From: Flavobacterium sp. N1736
Lineage (GTDB): Bacteria > Bacteroidota > Bacteroidia > Flavobacteriales > Flavobacteriaceae
Reading direction: 5' to 3'
NCBI RefSeq assembly: GCF_025947065.1
Contig: NZ_CP109994.1
Coordinates: 1,054,001-1,118,000 of the forward strand
DNA length: 64,000 nt
Below are positions 35,661-44,946 of the stretch, piece by piece; position 1 is the first letter of the stretch; each line of letters starts with the position of its first letter. The notes below the pieces were generated by a model that did no database searches, was not told the DNA's origin, and saw only the letters and a program-made list of their open reading frames with translations. The position numbers were made by a program, and so were the translations under genes.

Positions 35661-36257
35661 TTATTCCTTGTACAAAATAATTACGGCTTTGTAGCCTTTT
35701 CCAACATTCCATTGGCTCGATTCTATAGCAACTCCTTTATCATCATAAACCTGAAATTCTGCTGTATTTGGCGATGCTGAACCTTCATTCAAGGCTTCAA
35801 AATCGATCTTGTTGATTCCTTTTACCAAATTTATTTTGAATCCTTTATATTCTCCATCCAAAAGAACTTCGGGTTCAATTACTTTATCATTTAAATAGAC
35901 TTTTATTTTATCGCCATCTACAAAAGCGGCATCTCTGTAACGAATTGTAGACGTGAATGATTTGGTTACAAAACCTCCTAAATATTCGTTTCTACGATAA
36001 AAAACTCCCGGTACATTGGCTTCTTTTTTATAAAGAATATTATTGTTGAAAAGTTCGTCCGGATTAATTTTTAACGTAATCGGATCTTTTGGAATTGTTG
36101 GATCATCGGTTTTTGGCAAAGCTTCGGCTGGCGGAACTTCTTCTTTATCTTCTATTTTTTTTGACTCGATTGATTTATTTTTATTATTAAGTTCATCTTG
36201 CGCATATCCTTGCATTGAAACACTAATTATGATAATCAAAAACAATATTTTTTTCAT
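35661..36257 (-). CDS. Secreted hypothetical protein (198 residues)
   Basis: A 198-residue exported protein with signal peptide MKKILFLIIIISVSMQGYAQ (cleavage near 20), then an acidic, Pro-rich linker (about 22-60) and a beta-rich C-terminal domain (YLGGFVTKSFTSTIRYRDAA, KVYLNDKVIEPEVLLDGEY, GINKIDFEALNEG). The C-terminal part looks like a small Ig-like or transthyretin-like fold. I cannot place it in a named family. No lipobox. It neighbours the acidic protein gene on the same strand (79 bp apart). Confidence 0.75.
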   Translation of the reverse strand: MKKILFLIIIISVSMQGYAQDELNNKNKSIESKKIEDKEEVPPAEALPKTDDPTIPKDPITLKINPDELFNNNILYKKEANVPGVFYRRNEYLGGFVTKSFTSTIRYRDAAFVDGDKIKVYLNDKVIEPEVLLDGEYKGFKINLVKGINKIDFEALNEGSASPNTAEFQVYDDKGVAIESSQWNVGKGYKAVIILYKE

Positions 36258-36335
36258 ACTTTTTAAATATTTAATCTCTTATATAAACAGTCAATTTTGG
36301 CATTTATTGCCTTTATCAGGAATTGATTGTCAGGA

Positions 36336-36686
36336 TTAGTCTATTTTATAACCGTCGTCTGAAAAAGTTTCCGGCTCACGATCATTTTCGTCGTAATCTT
36401 CTGTTAAATCGTCGTCAAGATCATCTTCGTCTAAATCTTCTTCATCTTCATCTAAATCATCTTCTTCCAAATCTTGTTCGTCTTGGTCATCTTCTTCATC
36501 ATCTCTTTCAAGTGCATTCGAAAACTCACTGTCTAAATAACTCTGATCTTCATTTAAAAGTAATTCTTCTTCTAAATTATTTTCGCCAATACTGTGTTCT
36601 TGTTGATATTGATCAATATAACTTTGATTTTCGTTTGTGATATTACTTTCTTGCTGATCGTAATTTCGGTCGTTATTTGCTATCAT
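36336..36686 (-). CDS. Small acidic protein with Asp/Glu-rich tail (116 residues)
   Basis: A 116-residue hydrophilic, very acidic protein. The N-terminus (NDRNYDQQESNITNENQSY) is Asn/Gln-rich; a central helix-like block LEEELLLNEDQSYLDSEF is followed by near-continuous acidic residues (DDEEDDQDEQDLEEDDLDEDEEDL). Similar in design to the 100-residue protein at 30610-30912, with a shared LNED core. Disordered by appearance. No family. It may buffer cations or bind basic proteins such as the Lys-rich protein at 50034; this is inference only. Confidence 0.7.
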   Translation of the reverse strand: MIANNDRNYDQQESNITNENQSYIDQYQQEHSIGENNLEEELLLNEDQSYLDSEFSNALERDDEEDDQDEQDLEEDDLDEDEEDLDEDDLDDDLTEDYDENDREPETFSDDGYKID

Positions 36687-36820
36687 AATGATGTTTTTTA
36701 ATTGATTACTAGATTACTGAACAGTATTGTATGTTCAGCGTTTGAACCAAAATTAACTTTAAATGGAGCAAATTATCTTATAGTATTTAGAAAAATAGTT
36801 ACTTAATTATCATAGGATAT

Positions 36821-37216
36821 GTCATTTCGACTGAAGGGAGAAATCACACTCAGGAATCGACAAAGATTGGCGATTCTCGTTACGGAGTTTCATGTGCGAT
36901 TTCTCCCTTCGGTCGAAATGACAAAATTGGATTCTGATTGGGAATTATTGATTAAAATTCTTTTTTTTTGTCATTTCGACGGAGGAGAAATCACACTCAG
37001 GAATCGACAAAGATTGGCGATTCTCGTTATGGAGTTTCATGTGCGATTTCTCCCTTCGGTCGAAATGACAAAATTGGATTCTGATTGGGAATTATGGATT
37101 AAAATTCTTTTTTTTTGTCATTTCGACGGAGGAGAAATCACACTCAGGAATCGACAAAGATTGGCGATTCTCGTTACGGAGTTTCATGTGCGATTTCTCC
37201 CTTCGGTCGAAATGAC
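36821..37216 (+). repeat. Tandem triplication of a MITE-like element
   Basis: Three copies at 36821-36922, 36970-37069 and 37117-37216, separated by about 47-bp spacers that are also near-identical, giving a 147-149-bp period. Each copy has GTCATTTCGAC and GGTCGAAATGAC ends and an internal palindromic match. Copies 2 and 3 share the same 2-bp shortening (GACGGAGGAG), so copy 3 arose from copy 2 or the reverse. Confidence 0.95.
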
Positions 37217-37280
37217 AAAATTGGATTCTGATTGCGAATGATGGATTAATCCGTTGAAATATCAGAAACGCAAAATAAAG

Positions 37281-37317
37281 ACATAAAAAAAACTCCTTAT
37301 TTTAAGGAGTTTTATGT
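37281..37317 (-). terminator. Terminator of the XRE regulator gene
   Basis: AAAACTCCTTA, loop TTT, TAAGGAGTTTT, extended by ACATAAA/TTTATGT flanks. It immediately follows the 3' end of the leftward gene at 37332 and also shields the repeat array. Confidence 0.8.
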
Positions 37318-37331
37318 GTTATTTGAGAACT

Positions 37332-37745
37332 TTATTTCAAATTATTATTTATTAGTTTTTCAAGTCTTTGCATCATTTCTTCTTTCTCTTTTAACATACG
37401 CTCGTATAATGCTATTTTTTCTTCGTGCAGTTTAACAAATTGATCAATTTGATTAACAGTAGAATTGTAAAATACAGACGCAGGTTGTTGGCAATGATCA
37501 AATGTATTTGAAATGATATTTATTGCTTGTTCTTCATCAAAATTCTGAAAAGCTTCAACAGGAATTTTTAATATATTTGAAATTTGCCTAAGCATATCAT
37601 CTTCAATTACATCTTTTGCTTCCAACATAGAAATTTTCTTCTGATTCCATTCGTTTCCCAAATCAAAAGCCAATGCTTCTTGTTTGATGCCAAGCATTTC
37701 TCTGAAGCGTTTTATGTTTCTTCCCTGATGTATTTTTTGTTCCAT
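37332..37745 (-). CDS. XRE-family HTH regulator
   Basis: About 137 residues from ATG at 37745 (MEQKIHQG); the longer frame adds four residues. The N-terminal helix-turn-helix (about 8-66; GRNIKRFREMLGIKQEALAFDLG then NQKKISMLEAKDVIEDDML) is the Cro/C1-type DNA-binding domain. The C-terminal 60 residues form a coiled coil (LHEEKIALYERMLKEKEEMMQRLEKL) for dimerisation. No ligand domain. It lies between MITE-like arrays with no obvious target gene. Common in Bacteroidota; often regulates stress or mobile genes. Confidence 0.88.
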   Translation of the reverse strand: MEQKIHQGRNIKRFREMLGIKQEALAFDLGNEWNQKKISMLEAKDVIEDDMLRQISNILKIPVEAFQNFDEEQAINIISNTFDHCQQPASVFYNSTVNQIDQFVKLHEEKIALYERMLKEKEEMMQRLEKLINNNLK

Positions 37746-37857
37746 AATGAATATCAATTTTCTGAAGGCTTAAATATAACGCCATTTAGATTAAAAAGTT
37801 GAGTTTCAAAGGTAAAAAAATATACTGAAAGTTGTCAATCTTTGTAGCGTTATGTAT

Positions 37858-37959
37858 GTCTTTTCAACCGAAGGGAGAAATCGCACCAGAATTTCCGCAA
37901 GCAAAATCGCCAATCTTTGTAGAATTACTTGTGTGATTTCTCCCTTCGGTCGAAATGAC
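37858..37959 (+). repeat. MITE-like palindromic element, copy G
   Basis: A copy of the GTCATT...AATGAC family, slightly diverged at the left end (GTCTTTTCAACCG), with the conserved internal CGCCAATCTTTG. It lies upstream of the sigma factor promoter. Confidence 0.82.
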
Positions 37960-38058
37960 AAACGATATGCTAAATCATCAGAAATAGGAAAAAAAAGTGC
38001 GAATATTAATAAATTATTAAATGAATAAATCGTAAAAAATATCAATAACCGTTTATCT

Positions 38059-38066
38059 TACATTTG
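38059..38066 (+). promoter_or_regulatory. Bacteroidota -7 box for the ECF sigma factor gene
   Basis: TACATTTG matches TAnnTTTG exactly, 32 bp before the ATG at 38099. No good -33 TTG is visible. Confidence 0.6.
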
Positions 38067-38098
38067 TAAGGGTCTTCTTTAACAATTAAAATTACATT

Positions 38099-38677
38099 AT
38101 GAGTTCTAATTTGGTATTAAGGTTACGAGAGGGAGATGATGCATGTTTTAAAGAAATTTATGATTTATATCATTACAAAGTGTTTTGCTTTGTTAAAAAA
38201 TACACGTCACAGCTTGCAGATTCAGAGGATGTTACTCAGAATGTGTTTATTCATTTATGGAATTACCGCACTAAATTGGACCCTGAGGTAAGTTTGGAAG
38301 CAATTTTGTTTAAAAGCTCAAAACAAGAGATTTCGAAATGGTACAAAAAGCAAAACAGAATATTTTCTGTAGAGAATGACCAATTGATTAAAGAGATGGA
38401 TTCTCCCTCAGAATCAGATGATAACTTTGATTTAAAACTCGAAAAAATTCAATATCTGCTGGATAAAATTCCTGAAAAAAGGAGAAAAATTTTCAACCTT
38501 CATAAATTTGAAGATCTTAGTTATAAAGAAATTGCGCAGGAAATGAATATGTCGCCAAGCGCAGTTGCGAATCAGATTTCAAAAACACTTCAATTTCTGA
38601 AAAAGAACTCGGTAAAAAATCACGAATTATATTGGTTTGCATTATTTTTTGTGAGTCAGCAAAATTTAATTACTTAA
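38099..38677 (+). CDS. ECF RNA polymerase sigma factor (FecI-like)
   Basis: A 192-residue sigma-70 family ECF factor. Region 2 (about 20-80; CFKEIYDLYHYKVFCFVKKY, DSEDVTQNVFIHLW) and region 4 (about 120-175; KRRKIFNLHKFEDLSYKEIA then MNMSPSAVANQISK) are complete. It is followed by a FecR anti-sigma gene, a TonB receptor with STN domain and outer-surface lipoproteins, as in ferric citrate-type cell-surface signalling. Ligand binding at the receptor should release the factor from FecR and turn on this locus. It has its own promoter; the 234-bp gap to fecR suggests separate or attenuated expression. Confidence 0.94.
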   Translation: MSSNLVLRLREGDDACFKEIYDLYHYKVFCFVKKYTSQLADSEDVTQNVFIHLWNYRTKLDPEVSLEAILFKSSKQEISKWYKKQNRIFSVENDQLIKEMDSPSESDDNFDLKLEKIQYLLDKIPEKRRKIFNLHKFEDLSYKEIAQEMNMSPSAVANQISKTLQFLKKNSVKNHELYWFALFFVSQQNLIT

Positions 38678-38911
38678 CATTCTTCGTTACTATTCTTTAC
38701 AATCATACATTATACTAAAATTATTTTATTTATTTTTTTCGGCTTTGTTTCAGGTGTTTAACCATGATAATAATGCTATATAAGTGTTTATATTACATTA
38801 AGAAAACGTTAATAGTAACATTGCCCCGTGACATTTATTTCATTGAAAATCTAATGTAACTGTATCGATAGTACAGGTTTTAATTTATCAATAGTAAACA
38901 TTTAAATTGTA

Positions 38912-39763
38912 ATGAAGTCAAAAAGGTTAAAGGACGAATGGAACGCAATACCAAACAGGGGAATTCTTCCGGATGAAGTTAAATCCCGAATGTGGAAAAA
39001 CATTCGTAATGTTACTGTTGATAAATATAGAAATGTATATAACTGGATTGCAGTTGCATGTGCTGTTTTTATTCTTTCGGTGGCTGGTTATTACAATTTT
39101 ATTCAATTTAATAATCGCCATAAAATTGAAATTGCGTCTACAAGAACATTCAATAAAGATATTCGATTATTGAATTTGCCTGACGGTACTCGTGTCTGGC
39201 TAAATGAAAATACTGAAATAGAATACCCTAAACAATTTACAGGAAAAGAAAGAAGGATTACTTTAAAAGGGGAAGCTTTTTTTGAGGTAAAACGTGATCC
39301 TTCGCATCCTTTTGTGATTAGTTCAGGCCCCATAAAAACGACGGTTTTAGGAACTTCTTTTAATGTTAAAGCTTACAATAATCATGTGCCGGAAGTTAAT
39401 GTGAGAACCGGAAAGGTAAAAGTAGAGACAGAAGAAAATACCGTTTTTTTAATACGCGGAGACAAAGCTGTTTATGGCGCCAAAACTGCGATGCTGAGCA
39501 AACAAAAAACAACTGTTTTAGAACCGAAATGGAAAAAAGTGCTGATGTATGTTGATGATTTAACGCTGGAACAGGTTATTGATAAGCTAAAAACAGATCA
39601 TAAGTTTGAAGTAACGTATCTGGATGAAAATTTGCGAAACCTGAAAATGCAGGGAACTCTTGATACAAGACAAGGTTTTTATGAAATGCTGCAAACAATT
39701 TCATTTGCACTGGAAATCAAGATTGAGCCTACAGGAAATAATACGTATCTCATTAGACACTAA
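38912..39763 (+). CDS. FecR-family anti-sigma regulator
   Basis: A 283-residue inner-membrane regulator. The cytosolic N-terminus (about 1-40) is followed by one helix (IAVACAVFILSVAGYYNFI), the FecR domain (about 75-170; LNLPDGTRVWLNENTEIEYP, GEAFFEVKRDPSHPF, TTVLGTSFNVKAY) and a C-terminal DUF4974-like domain (about 205-283; LTLEQVIDKLKTDHKF). It senses the TonB receptor STN domain in the periplasm and sequesters or activates the sigma factor encoded upstream. Tight genetic coupling with an ECF gene and an STN receptor supports a FecI-FecR-FecA-type circuit. Confidence 0.94.
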   Translation: MKSKRLKDEWNAIPNRGILPDEVKSRMWKNIRNVTVDKYRNVYNWIAVACAVFILSVAGYYNFIQFNNRHKIEIASTRTFNKDIRLLNLPDGTRVWLNENTEIEYPKQFTGKERRITLKGEAFFEVKRDPSHPFVISSGPIKTTVLGTSFNVKAYNNHVPEVNVRTGKVKVETEENTVFLIRGDKAVYGAKTAMLSKQKTTVLEPKWKKVLMYVDDLTLEQVIDKLKTDHKFEVTYLDENLRNLKMQGTLDTRQGFYEMLQTISFALEIKIEPTGNNTYLIRH

Positions 39764-39899
39764 ATAATTATAAACTTTTAATATAACAATTCTAGCCAAA
39801 ATCAAATTTGAGCTACCAGAGAAGTATTGCCCTATTTTAAGAATATTAACCCTAAATATCATATTAAAATTAATTCTAATAAACTAACAATTATCAATT

Positions 39900-42800
39900 A
39901 TGAACAATGATTTTTCCAGGCAATTTGCCATTTGGATTTTGTTTTTCGGTTTCCTTTTTGGAACACACACTATTTATTCGCAAACCGGAACTGTTTCGGT
40001 TGATTTTAAAAATTCTTCGCCTCAAAAAATAATAGATAATTTAAAATCTCAAACTCCGTATCAATTTATTTATCAAAAAGATCTCGATTTGAGTTTGCCA
40101 TTAGTTACATTAAAAAAAGAGAATGTTTCTATTGATGAAATTTTGACTGATTTGCAAAGTCTGACCAATTTAAATTTCAGAAGAAATCAAAATAATATAG
40201 CCGTAAACAGTAAAGATTCGGCGAAAAAAAAAAAGAAGGGAAAAATAACGGGTAAAGTCGTTGATGTAAACGGGCTTTCGCTTCCGGGCGTAAATATTAA
40301 AGTTGCGGGACTTAATTATGGTACGCAATCTGATATTGACGGTAATTATGTTCTGGAACTTGAAGCGGGCGAATACACGATTGAAATAAGCGCTATTTCG
40401 TTTCAGACACAAAAAATTACAAATGTAAAAGTTCTTGAAGACGAGGAAACGCCATTGGTTGTTTCGTTAAAAGAAGATGCACAATCGCTGAATGAAGTTA
40501 TCATTGTTCAGGATTATAAAAAAGCGACAGCTTCGGTTGAAGGAATGTTGTTGCAGCAAAAAAAAGCGCCACAATTTTCTGATGGTATTTCGGCAGAGCA
40601 AATTGCCAGAACGCCGGACAGGGATGTGGCGAGTTCATTAAAACGTATTACCGGTGTAACAACTGTGGGCGACAAATATGTTGTTGTACGCTCAATGGGC
40701 GAGCGATGGAATCAGGCGGTAATGGACGGAATTGCCTTGCCGAGTACGGATGCGTATCAGCAAAATTTTTCTTTTGATATTATTCCTACTTCTATTGTAG
40801 AGAGTATTGTGGTGAGTAAATCTGCCACTCCGGATATGTATGCCAATTTTGCCGGTGGATATGTCGAGGTTAAAACTAAGGATATTCCAAAAGAAAATTT
40901 TACCAATTTTTCTATCAGCACTGCTTATAATAGCAGAAGCACTTTTAAAGAAAGGCTTACAAAACAGGAAGGTGATTATGATTATTGGGGTTTTGATGAT
41001 GGAAGACGTGATTTTCCCAGTCCTGACAATCTTTCGGCAGCAAATGTAAAAAGCGACGCTGCAGACCCGAATATTTCTATTCAGCAATCAAAACAATTTA
41101 CTCAGGATAATTTTACGACTTATAAAACATATGCGGCTCCCGGCAGCACAATTCAGTTTGGAATAGGACGAACTTATAAGTTAGAAGACAGTAACAAATG
41201 GGGATTTGTAGGTTCTTTAATTTTTAAGAATACACAGGAAAAATTAGATATTGAACATACTGAAAGAGGTAAGTATAAAAGTAATACAGAGTTTTCTCCT
41301 GCAAACGAAACAGCGGCATACTCTACTTTTGAAAAATATGGTTTTAATAACTCCGGAGCAAACTATAATTATACGTCAACTTTAGGCGGTATGTTTAATG
41401 CGGCAATACAATTAGGAAATCATAAAATTACCAGCCGTAATACAGTAATGCATATCTATAACAGTCAATTAACCCAAATTACTGGCTGGGATAACGGAAT
41501 GGCGACTGATGGTATCGTAGATGGAAGTATATTAGCGAGAACCTCTGAAACCAATTATCCGGTTTATACCACTTTTATCCAAAATAAAATTGAGGGAAAT
41601 CACAAATTCGACAAATTAGAAATCAATTGGTATGGCGCTTACGGAAATGTTACAAAAGACACCAAAGATGCTACGTTTTTAAATATTGACAGAAGAAAAG
41701 TTGGAGACGATTTACTGGTTTATTATGATGTTTATAATGCAACTCAAAATATTAAGAGAAGTAATTTTACTAATGATGAGATTGATTATAATGCTGCTAT
41801 TAATTTTAAATATTCATTCAATTTTAGCGATTCTTTTACAAACGACATTAAAGCAGGATATTTTGGTACTTATAAAAAAGCAACCAATCAACAGGTATCA
41901 GTTAAATTAGAAACCTTTGGTCAAACAACAGACCGCGCCAGTATTTATGGTTCACTAACAGATTTTTTAGACGGTTCTAATTATTACTATGGCGGTTTTG
42001 GCTGGTTTGGTGGTTTAAAATATGGAAAACAATATGTTGGAGATGTAAAAGTACATTCGCCATTTTTAATGCTGGACAATAAAATGGGCCGATATGTAAG
42101 ATTCGTGTGGGGCGCAAGGGCAGAAAGTTATGTTTATACACAAATTGAAAGCCAGTCTATTGCTGCCGGCGATTTTGATCAGGAACAAAAAGATGATAAA
42201 GTATGGCAATTTTTACCTTCGGCCAGCTTAATTATTAGCCCAACTAATAAAATGAATGTAAGACTTGGTTATAACAAATCTGTTATGCGTCCTCAATTTG
42301 CAGAACGTTTGAATATCCCATATTTTGACCCAATTCGATCTTATTTTATTTATAATTATTCTGGGGGAATTGTTTCGAGTGTAGCCGATAATTATGATTT
42401 AAAATTAGAATGGTTCCCTTCAGGCGGCGAGATTTTGTCTTTTGGTGTATACCATAAAGATATAGATAATCCTATTGAAAGTGTTGGAGCTTTAAACACG
42501 TCCGGTGAGAGAAATGTTTATAATATCAATTCTTATAATGCTAATCTTTGGGGCTTTGAATTAGAATTTTATAAAAGTCTTTCTTTTTTAGGCGAAGGAG
42601 AAATCCTGAAAAATCTATTTGTTTACGGAAACGCGACTGTCAATTCTACAAAGGTAAAATCATATCAAAGACTAGACGGATCAGGTGTTCTTTATGAGGC
42701 AAACAGACCCTTATACGGGCAGTCGCCTTATAGCTATAATTTTGGTTTAGACTATGTGGGTGATCGTTTTGGGTTTAGCCTTAGACACAATGCTGTTGGT

Positions 42801-43133
42801 GATCAATATATACTTGTAGGATTTGATTACGGCGCCGAGGAAATTCGTAAACCTTATGGTATAACAGATGCTCAGGTGAGCTACAAATTTTTTAAAGAAA
42901 AGAATCTGGAATTAAAATGCAGCGCAAAAAATTTGTTTGACACAGGTATAGAAACCTATAACAACGTTAACAGTTATAGTACCAGACAGGACGTACCTGT
43001 TGGATCTAACCCAAGATCAGCCTTTGGTTTGGGAGCAGGAGCTACCAATAAATACGATCAGGATATTGATCAGGAATTATTTAAAGCAAAAAACGGAAGG
43101 ACTATAAGTATATCACTTAATTATTCCTTTTAA
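39900..43133 (+). CDS. STN-containing TonB-dependent receptor
   Basis: A 1077-residue outer-membrane receptor. Signal peptide (FGFLFGTHTIYSQ), STN signalling domain (about 30-105; SVDFKNSSPQKIIDNLKSQT), CarboxypepD_reg-like domain (about 115-195; GKVVDVNGLSLPGVNIKV), plug (about 215-330; RTPDRDVASSLKRITGVTT, VVVSKSATPDMYANFAGGYVEV) and a C-terminal barrel ending ISLNYSF. The STN domain signals through FecR encoded upstream. There is no SusD partner; instead the following genes encode duplicated surface lipoproteins. Ligand unknown: it could be a protein, peptide or metal complex. It is the central gene of a regulated uptake locus. Confidence 0.94.
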   Translation: MNNDFSRQFAIWILFFGFLFGTHTIYSQTGTVSVDFKNSSPQKIIDNLKSQTPYQFIYQKDLDLSLPLVTLKKENVSIDEILTDLQSLTNLNFRRNQNNIAVNSKDSAKKKKKGKITGKVVDVNGLSLPGVNIKVAGLNYGTQSDIDGNYVLELEAGEYTIEISAISFQTQKITNVKVLEDEETPLVVSLKEDAQSLNEVIIVQDYKKATASVEGMLLQQKKAPQFSDGISAEQIARTPDRDVASSLKRITGVTTVGDKYVVVRSMGERWNQAVMDGIALPSTDAYQQNFSFDIIPTSIVESIVVSKSATPDMYANFAGGYVEVKTKDIPKENFTNFSISTAYNSRSTFKERLTKQEGDYDYWGFDDGRRDFPSPDNLSAANVKSDAADPNISIQQSKQFTQDNFTTYKTYAAPGSTIQFGIGRTYKLEDSNKWGFVGSLIFKNTQEKLDIEHTERGKYKSNTEFSPANETAAYSTFEKYGFNNSGANYNYTSTLGGMFNAAIQLGNHKITSRNTVMHIYNSQLTQITGWDNGMATDGIVDGSILARTSETNYPVYTTFIQNKIEGNHKFDKLEINWYGAYGNVTKDTKDATFLNIDRRKVGDDLLVYYDVYNATQNIKRSNFTNDEIDYNAAINFKYSFNFSDSFTNDIKAGYFGTYKKATNQQVSVKLETFGQTTDRASIYGSLTDFLDGSNYYYGGFGWFGGLKYGKQYVGDVKVHSPFLMLDNKMGRYVRFVWGARAESYVYTQIESQSIAAGDFDQEQKDDKVWQFLPSASLIISPTNKMNVRLGYNKSVMRPQFAERLNIPYFDPIRSYFIYNYSGGIVSSVADNYDLKLEWFPSGGEILSFGVYHKDIDNPIESVGALNTSGERNVYNINSYNANLWGFELEFYKSLSFLGEGEILKNLFVYGNATVNSTKVKSYQRLDGSGVLYEANRPLYGQSPYSYNFGLDYVGDRFGFSLRHNAVGDQYILVGFDYGAEEIRKPYGITDAQVSYKFFKEKNLELKCSAKNLFDTGIETYNNVNSYSTRQDVPVGSNPRSAFGLGAGATNKYDQDIDQELFKAKNGRTISISLNYSF

Positions 43134-43173
43134 TATATCTGTAATAAAAGCATTCAGAAAAAGAAGAATTAAA

Positions 43174-43253
43174 ACCTAAGGAAAGATATTGCTGCTCTCT
43201 CTGAAGGTATTGTGTAATGACAGCAATTTTAGCAATAATTAAATACTATGATT
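43174..43253 (+). ncRNA. Structured 5' leader, copy 1
   Basis: ACCTAAGGAAAGATATT at 43174 onward, then stem ATTGCTG (43188-43194) and CAGCAAT (43221-43227) around a CTCTCTC loop, then AGCAATAATTAAA before the start codon. The same leader occurs before the paralog at 44871-44946. Probably a regulatory leader RNA of the lipoprotein genes; not in a family I recognise. Confidence 0.55.
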
Positions 43254-44552
43254 ATGAAAAAAATTTTTATGTTCGCAATGGCATCCCTGTTTATGAGTTC
43301 TTGCCAAAATGAAGATGCTTCATCTGCAGATTCTTCTTTTTCTATGAAAGCTTCTAAAGCCGATTATCTTGTGTCACTTCCAACAGAAAGCTTTTGTGGC
43401 GATATTACAACAAATACAACCTGGACAAACGACAAAGTTTGGGAAATTTGCGGTGTTGTTCGTGTAAAAAATGGCGCTACACTAACGATTCAACCCGGTA
43501 CTTATATTATAGCTGCACCTATATTAACTCTTGGTGACGCTCAGGGAATACTTGTCATTACAAAAACAGGTAAGATCGACGCGCAGGGAACTTTAACTGC
43601 ACCAATTATTTTTACAAGCCGTTATTTATTAGACGGAAATGTTAATACTACCGGTTCTCCCGGAGATTTTGGTGGTGTAGTAATTTTAGGAGATGCTCAG
43701 GTAAACAATGGTCTTACTACAAACATTGCCGAAGGATTAGGAGATCAGCTTAATGTTGCTGATTTTTATTATGGCGGTACAAATAATGTTCATAACGCTG
43801 GTATATTAAATTATGTACGCATTGAATTTGCCGGACGCATCTTAGATGTTAATAATGAAGTCAATTCGCTAAGCTTAGCGGGAGTAGGGAGCGGAACAGT
43901 GATAGACCATGTTCAGGCATCTTACGGTTTAGACGATTCATTTGAGTTTTTTGGCGGTACAGTCAATGCAGGCCACTTAGTTTCTTTTGCACCTAAGGAT
44001 GACAACTTCGATTTTGATTTAGGATATACAGGAACAATTACAAAAGCGATTGCAGTTGCAGATGGTGGTTCACAGCATAGTGATAGTAATGGATTTCCTG
44101 ATTCTGATGGTATTGAAGTAGACAATGGTTTAATGGCAACTTCAATTATAACGCGTCCTGTTCTTTCACAATTATCTATAATTGGTGTAAGCTCTTCTAC
44201 AGCTGCTGATGTATACGAAAGTGGTATTCATGTACGCAGATTTGGACAAATAAGATTAATTGATGCAACTGTTACAGGATACAATACAGGAATTAAATGG
44301 GATGTTCCTTCGGTGCCAACTAGTTCATCATGGTCAAGAATATCAATTCATGGATTTGATAATGTAGTATTACCGGCAGGAACAACTTTATCAGGATTAG
44401 GTAATTCAACTTCAACAGTAGATCCGGCAACTGCTTGGGGTCTTACACAGCCTTTCTTTAATAATGGAGCATTGAATTTTACAGGTGCAACCGGTGCATT
44501 TAGAACAGAAGCTCTTTGGACTAACGTCTGGACAAAGTTTACCAATTTTTAA
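43254..44552 (+). CDS. Surface-lipoprotein beta-helix-like protein, paralog 1
   Basis: About 432 residues from the second ATG (43254), which matches the start of the downstream paralog. MKKIFMFAMASLFMSSC is a lipoprotein signal with the Cys at 17, followed by QNEDASS, an acidic stretch like the Flavobacteriia surface-export signal. The rest is Gly/Thr/Asp-rich beta structure in repeated strands (GVVRVKNGATLTIQPGTYI, VITKTGKIDAQGTLTAPIIF, FGGTVNAGHLVSFAPKDDNFDFDLGY), consistent with a right-handed beta-helix. No enzyme motif. It directly follows the TonB receptor, so it is a likely surface-exposed ligand-capture partner in place of SusD. Confidence 0.85.
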   Translation: MKKIFMFAMASLFMSSCQNEDASSADSSFSMKASKADYLVSLPTESFCGDITTNTTWTNDKVWEICGVVRVKNGATLTIQPGTYIIAAPILTLGDAQGILVITKTGKIDAQGTLTAPIIFTSRYLLDGNVNTTGSPGDFGGVVILGDAQVNNGLTTNIAEGLGDQLNVADFYYGGTNNVHNAGILNYVRIEFAGRILDVNNEVNSLSLAGVGSGTVIDHVQASYGLDDSFEFFGGTVNAGHLVSFAPKDDNFDFDLGYTGTITKAIAVADGGSQHSDSNGFPDSDGIEVDNGLMATSIITRPVLSQLSIIGVSSSTAADVYESGIHVRRFGQIRLIDATVTGYNTGIKWDVPSVPTSSSWSRISIHGFDNVVLPAGTTLSGLGNSTSTVDPATAWGLTQPFFNNGALNFTGATGAFRTEALWTNVWTKFTNF

Positions 44553-44946
44553 TCGCAATATTATGCTAATGGTACAAATATTAAGAAACCGTTAACAACA
44601 AAATTAGGGGATGATATTTTGATTTTTCAAACGCTAATGTATTTAGTTGTAAGTATTAGATTTCTTTTTTGTTTAGTGCATGAAACAAAAATGCAAGAAA
44701 AGTACTTTAAGATGTTCTTTTAAAATTTAAGAGTAAAATTTAAAAGAATGGAAAGCCAGCCTTTCACTGCGTTAAAAAAAAACCTATGAGTGAAAGATGG
44801 AATATAGGTGTAAACCCCGGTGGTAAAGCGGGATCGTTTATTGAAAAGGACTTTACCAAAAACGAGAAAGACCTAAGGAAAGATATTTTGCTGCTCTCTC
44901 CAAAGGCCTAGTTTAATGCAGCAAATATAGCAATAATAAAATTATT
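44553..44946. other. Leader region with several potential stem-loops
   Basis: No ORF of note. CTTTCACT (44761-44768) pairs with AGTGAAAG (44789-44796), TGGTAAAG (44821-44828) with CTTTACCA (44851-44858), and CCTAT with ATAGG (44783-44808) offers an alternative. The final part holds the duplicated leader (44871-44946). The left 200 bp is AT-rich and featureless. Confidence 0.6.
44871..44946 (+). ncRNA. Structured 5' leader, copy 2
   Basis: ACCTAAGGAAAGATATTTTG at 44871 onward, then stem TTTGCTG (44887-44893) and CAGCAAA (44919-44925) around CTCTCTC, then AGCAATAATAAAA. Compared with copy 1, the outer A-T pair of the stem is replaced by T-A, a compensatory change that supports RNA pairing. Confidence 0.55.

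Noticed and set aside
36323..36640. 105-residue plus-strand open frame
   Set aside because: Antisense shadow of the acidic protein gene, with an implausible His/Leu-rich composition.
36821..37216. Possible CRISPR array
   Set aside because: The repeats are 100 bp with near-identical spacers, and no cas gene is present.
36819..37241. 140-residue open frame
   Set aside because: It is entirely made of the tandem MITE-like copies; the repeated protein segments reflect DNA repeats, not a gene.
44553..44946. Known riboswitch class upstream of paralog 2
   Set aside because: Stem-loops are visible but I could match no conserved riboswitch core (for example no TPP or cobalamin box).
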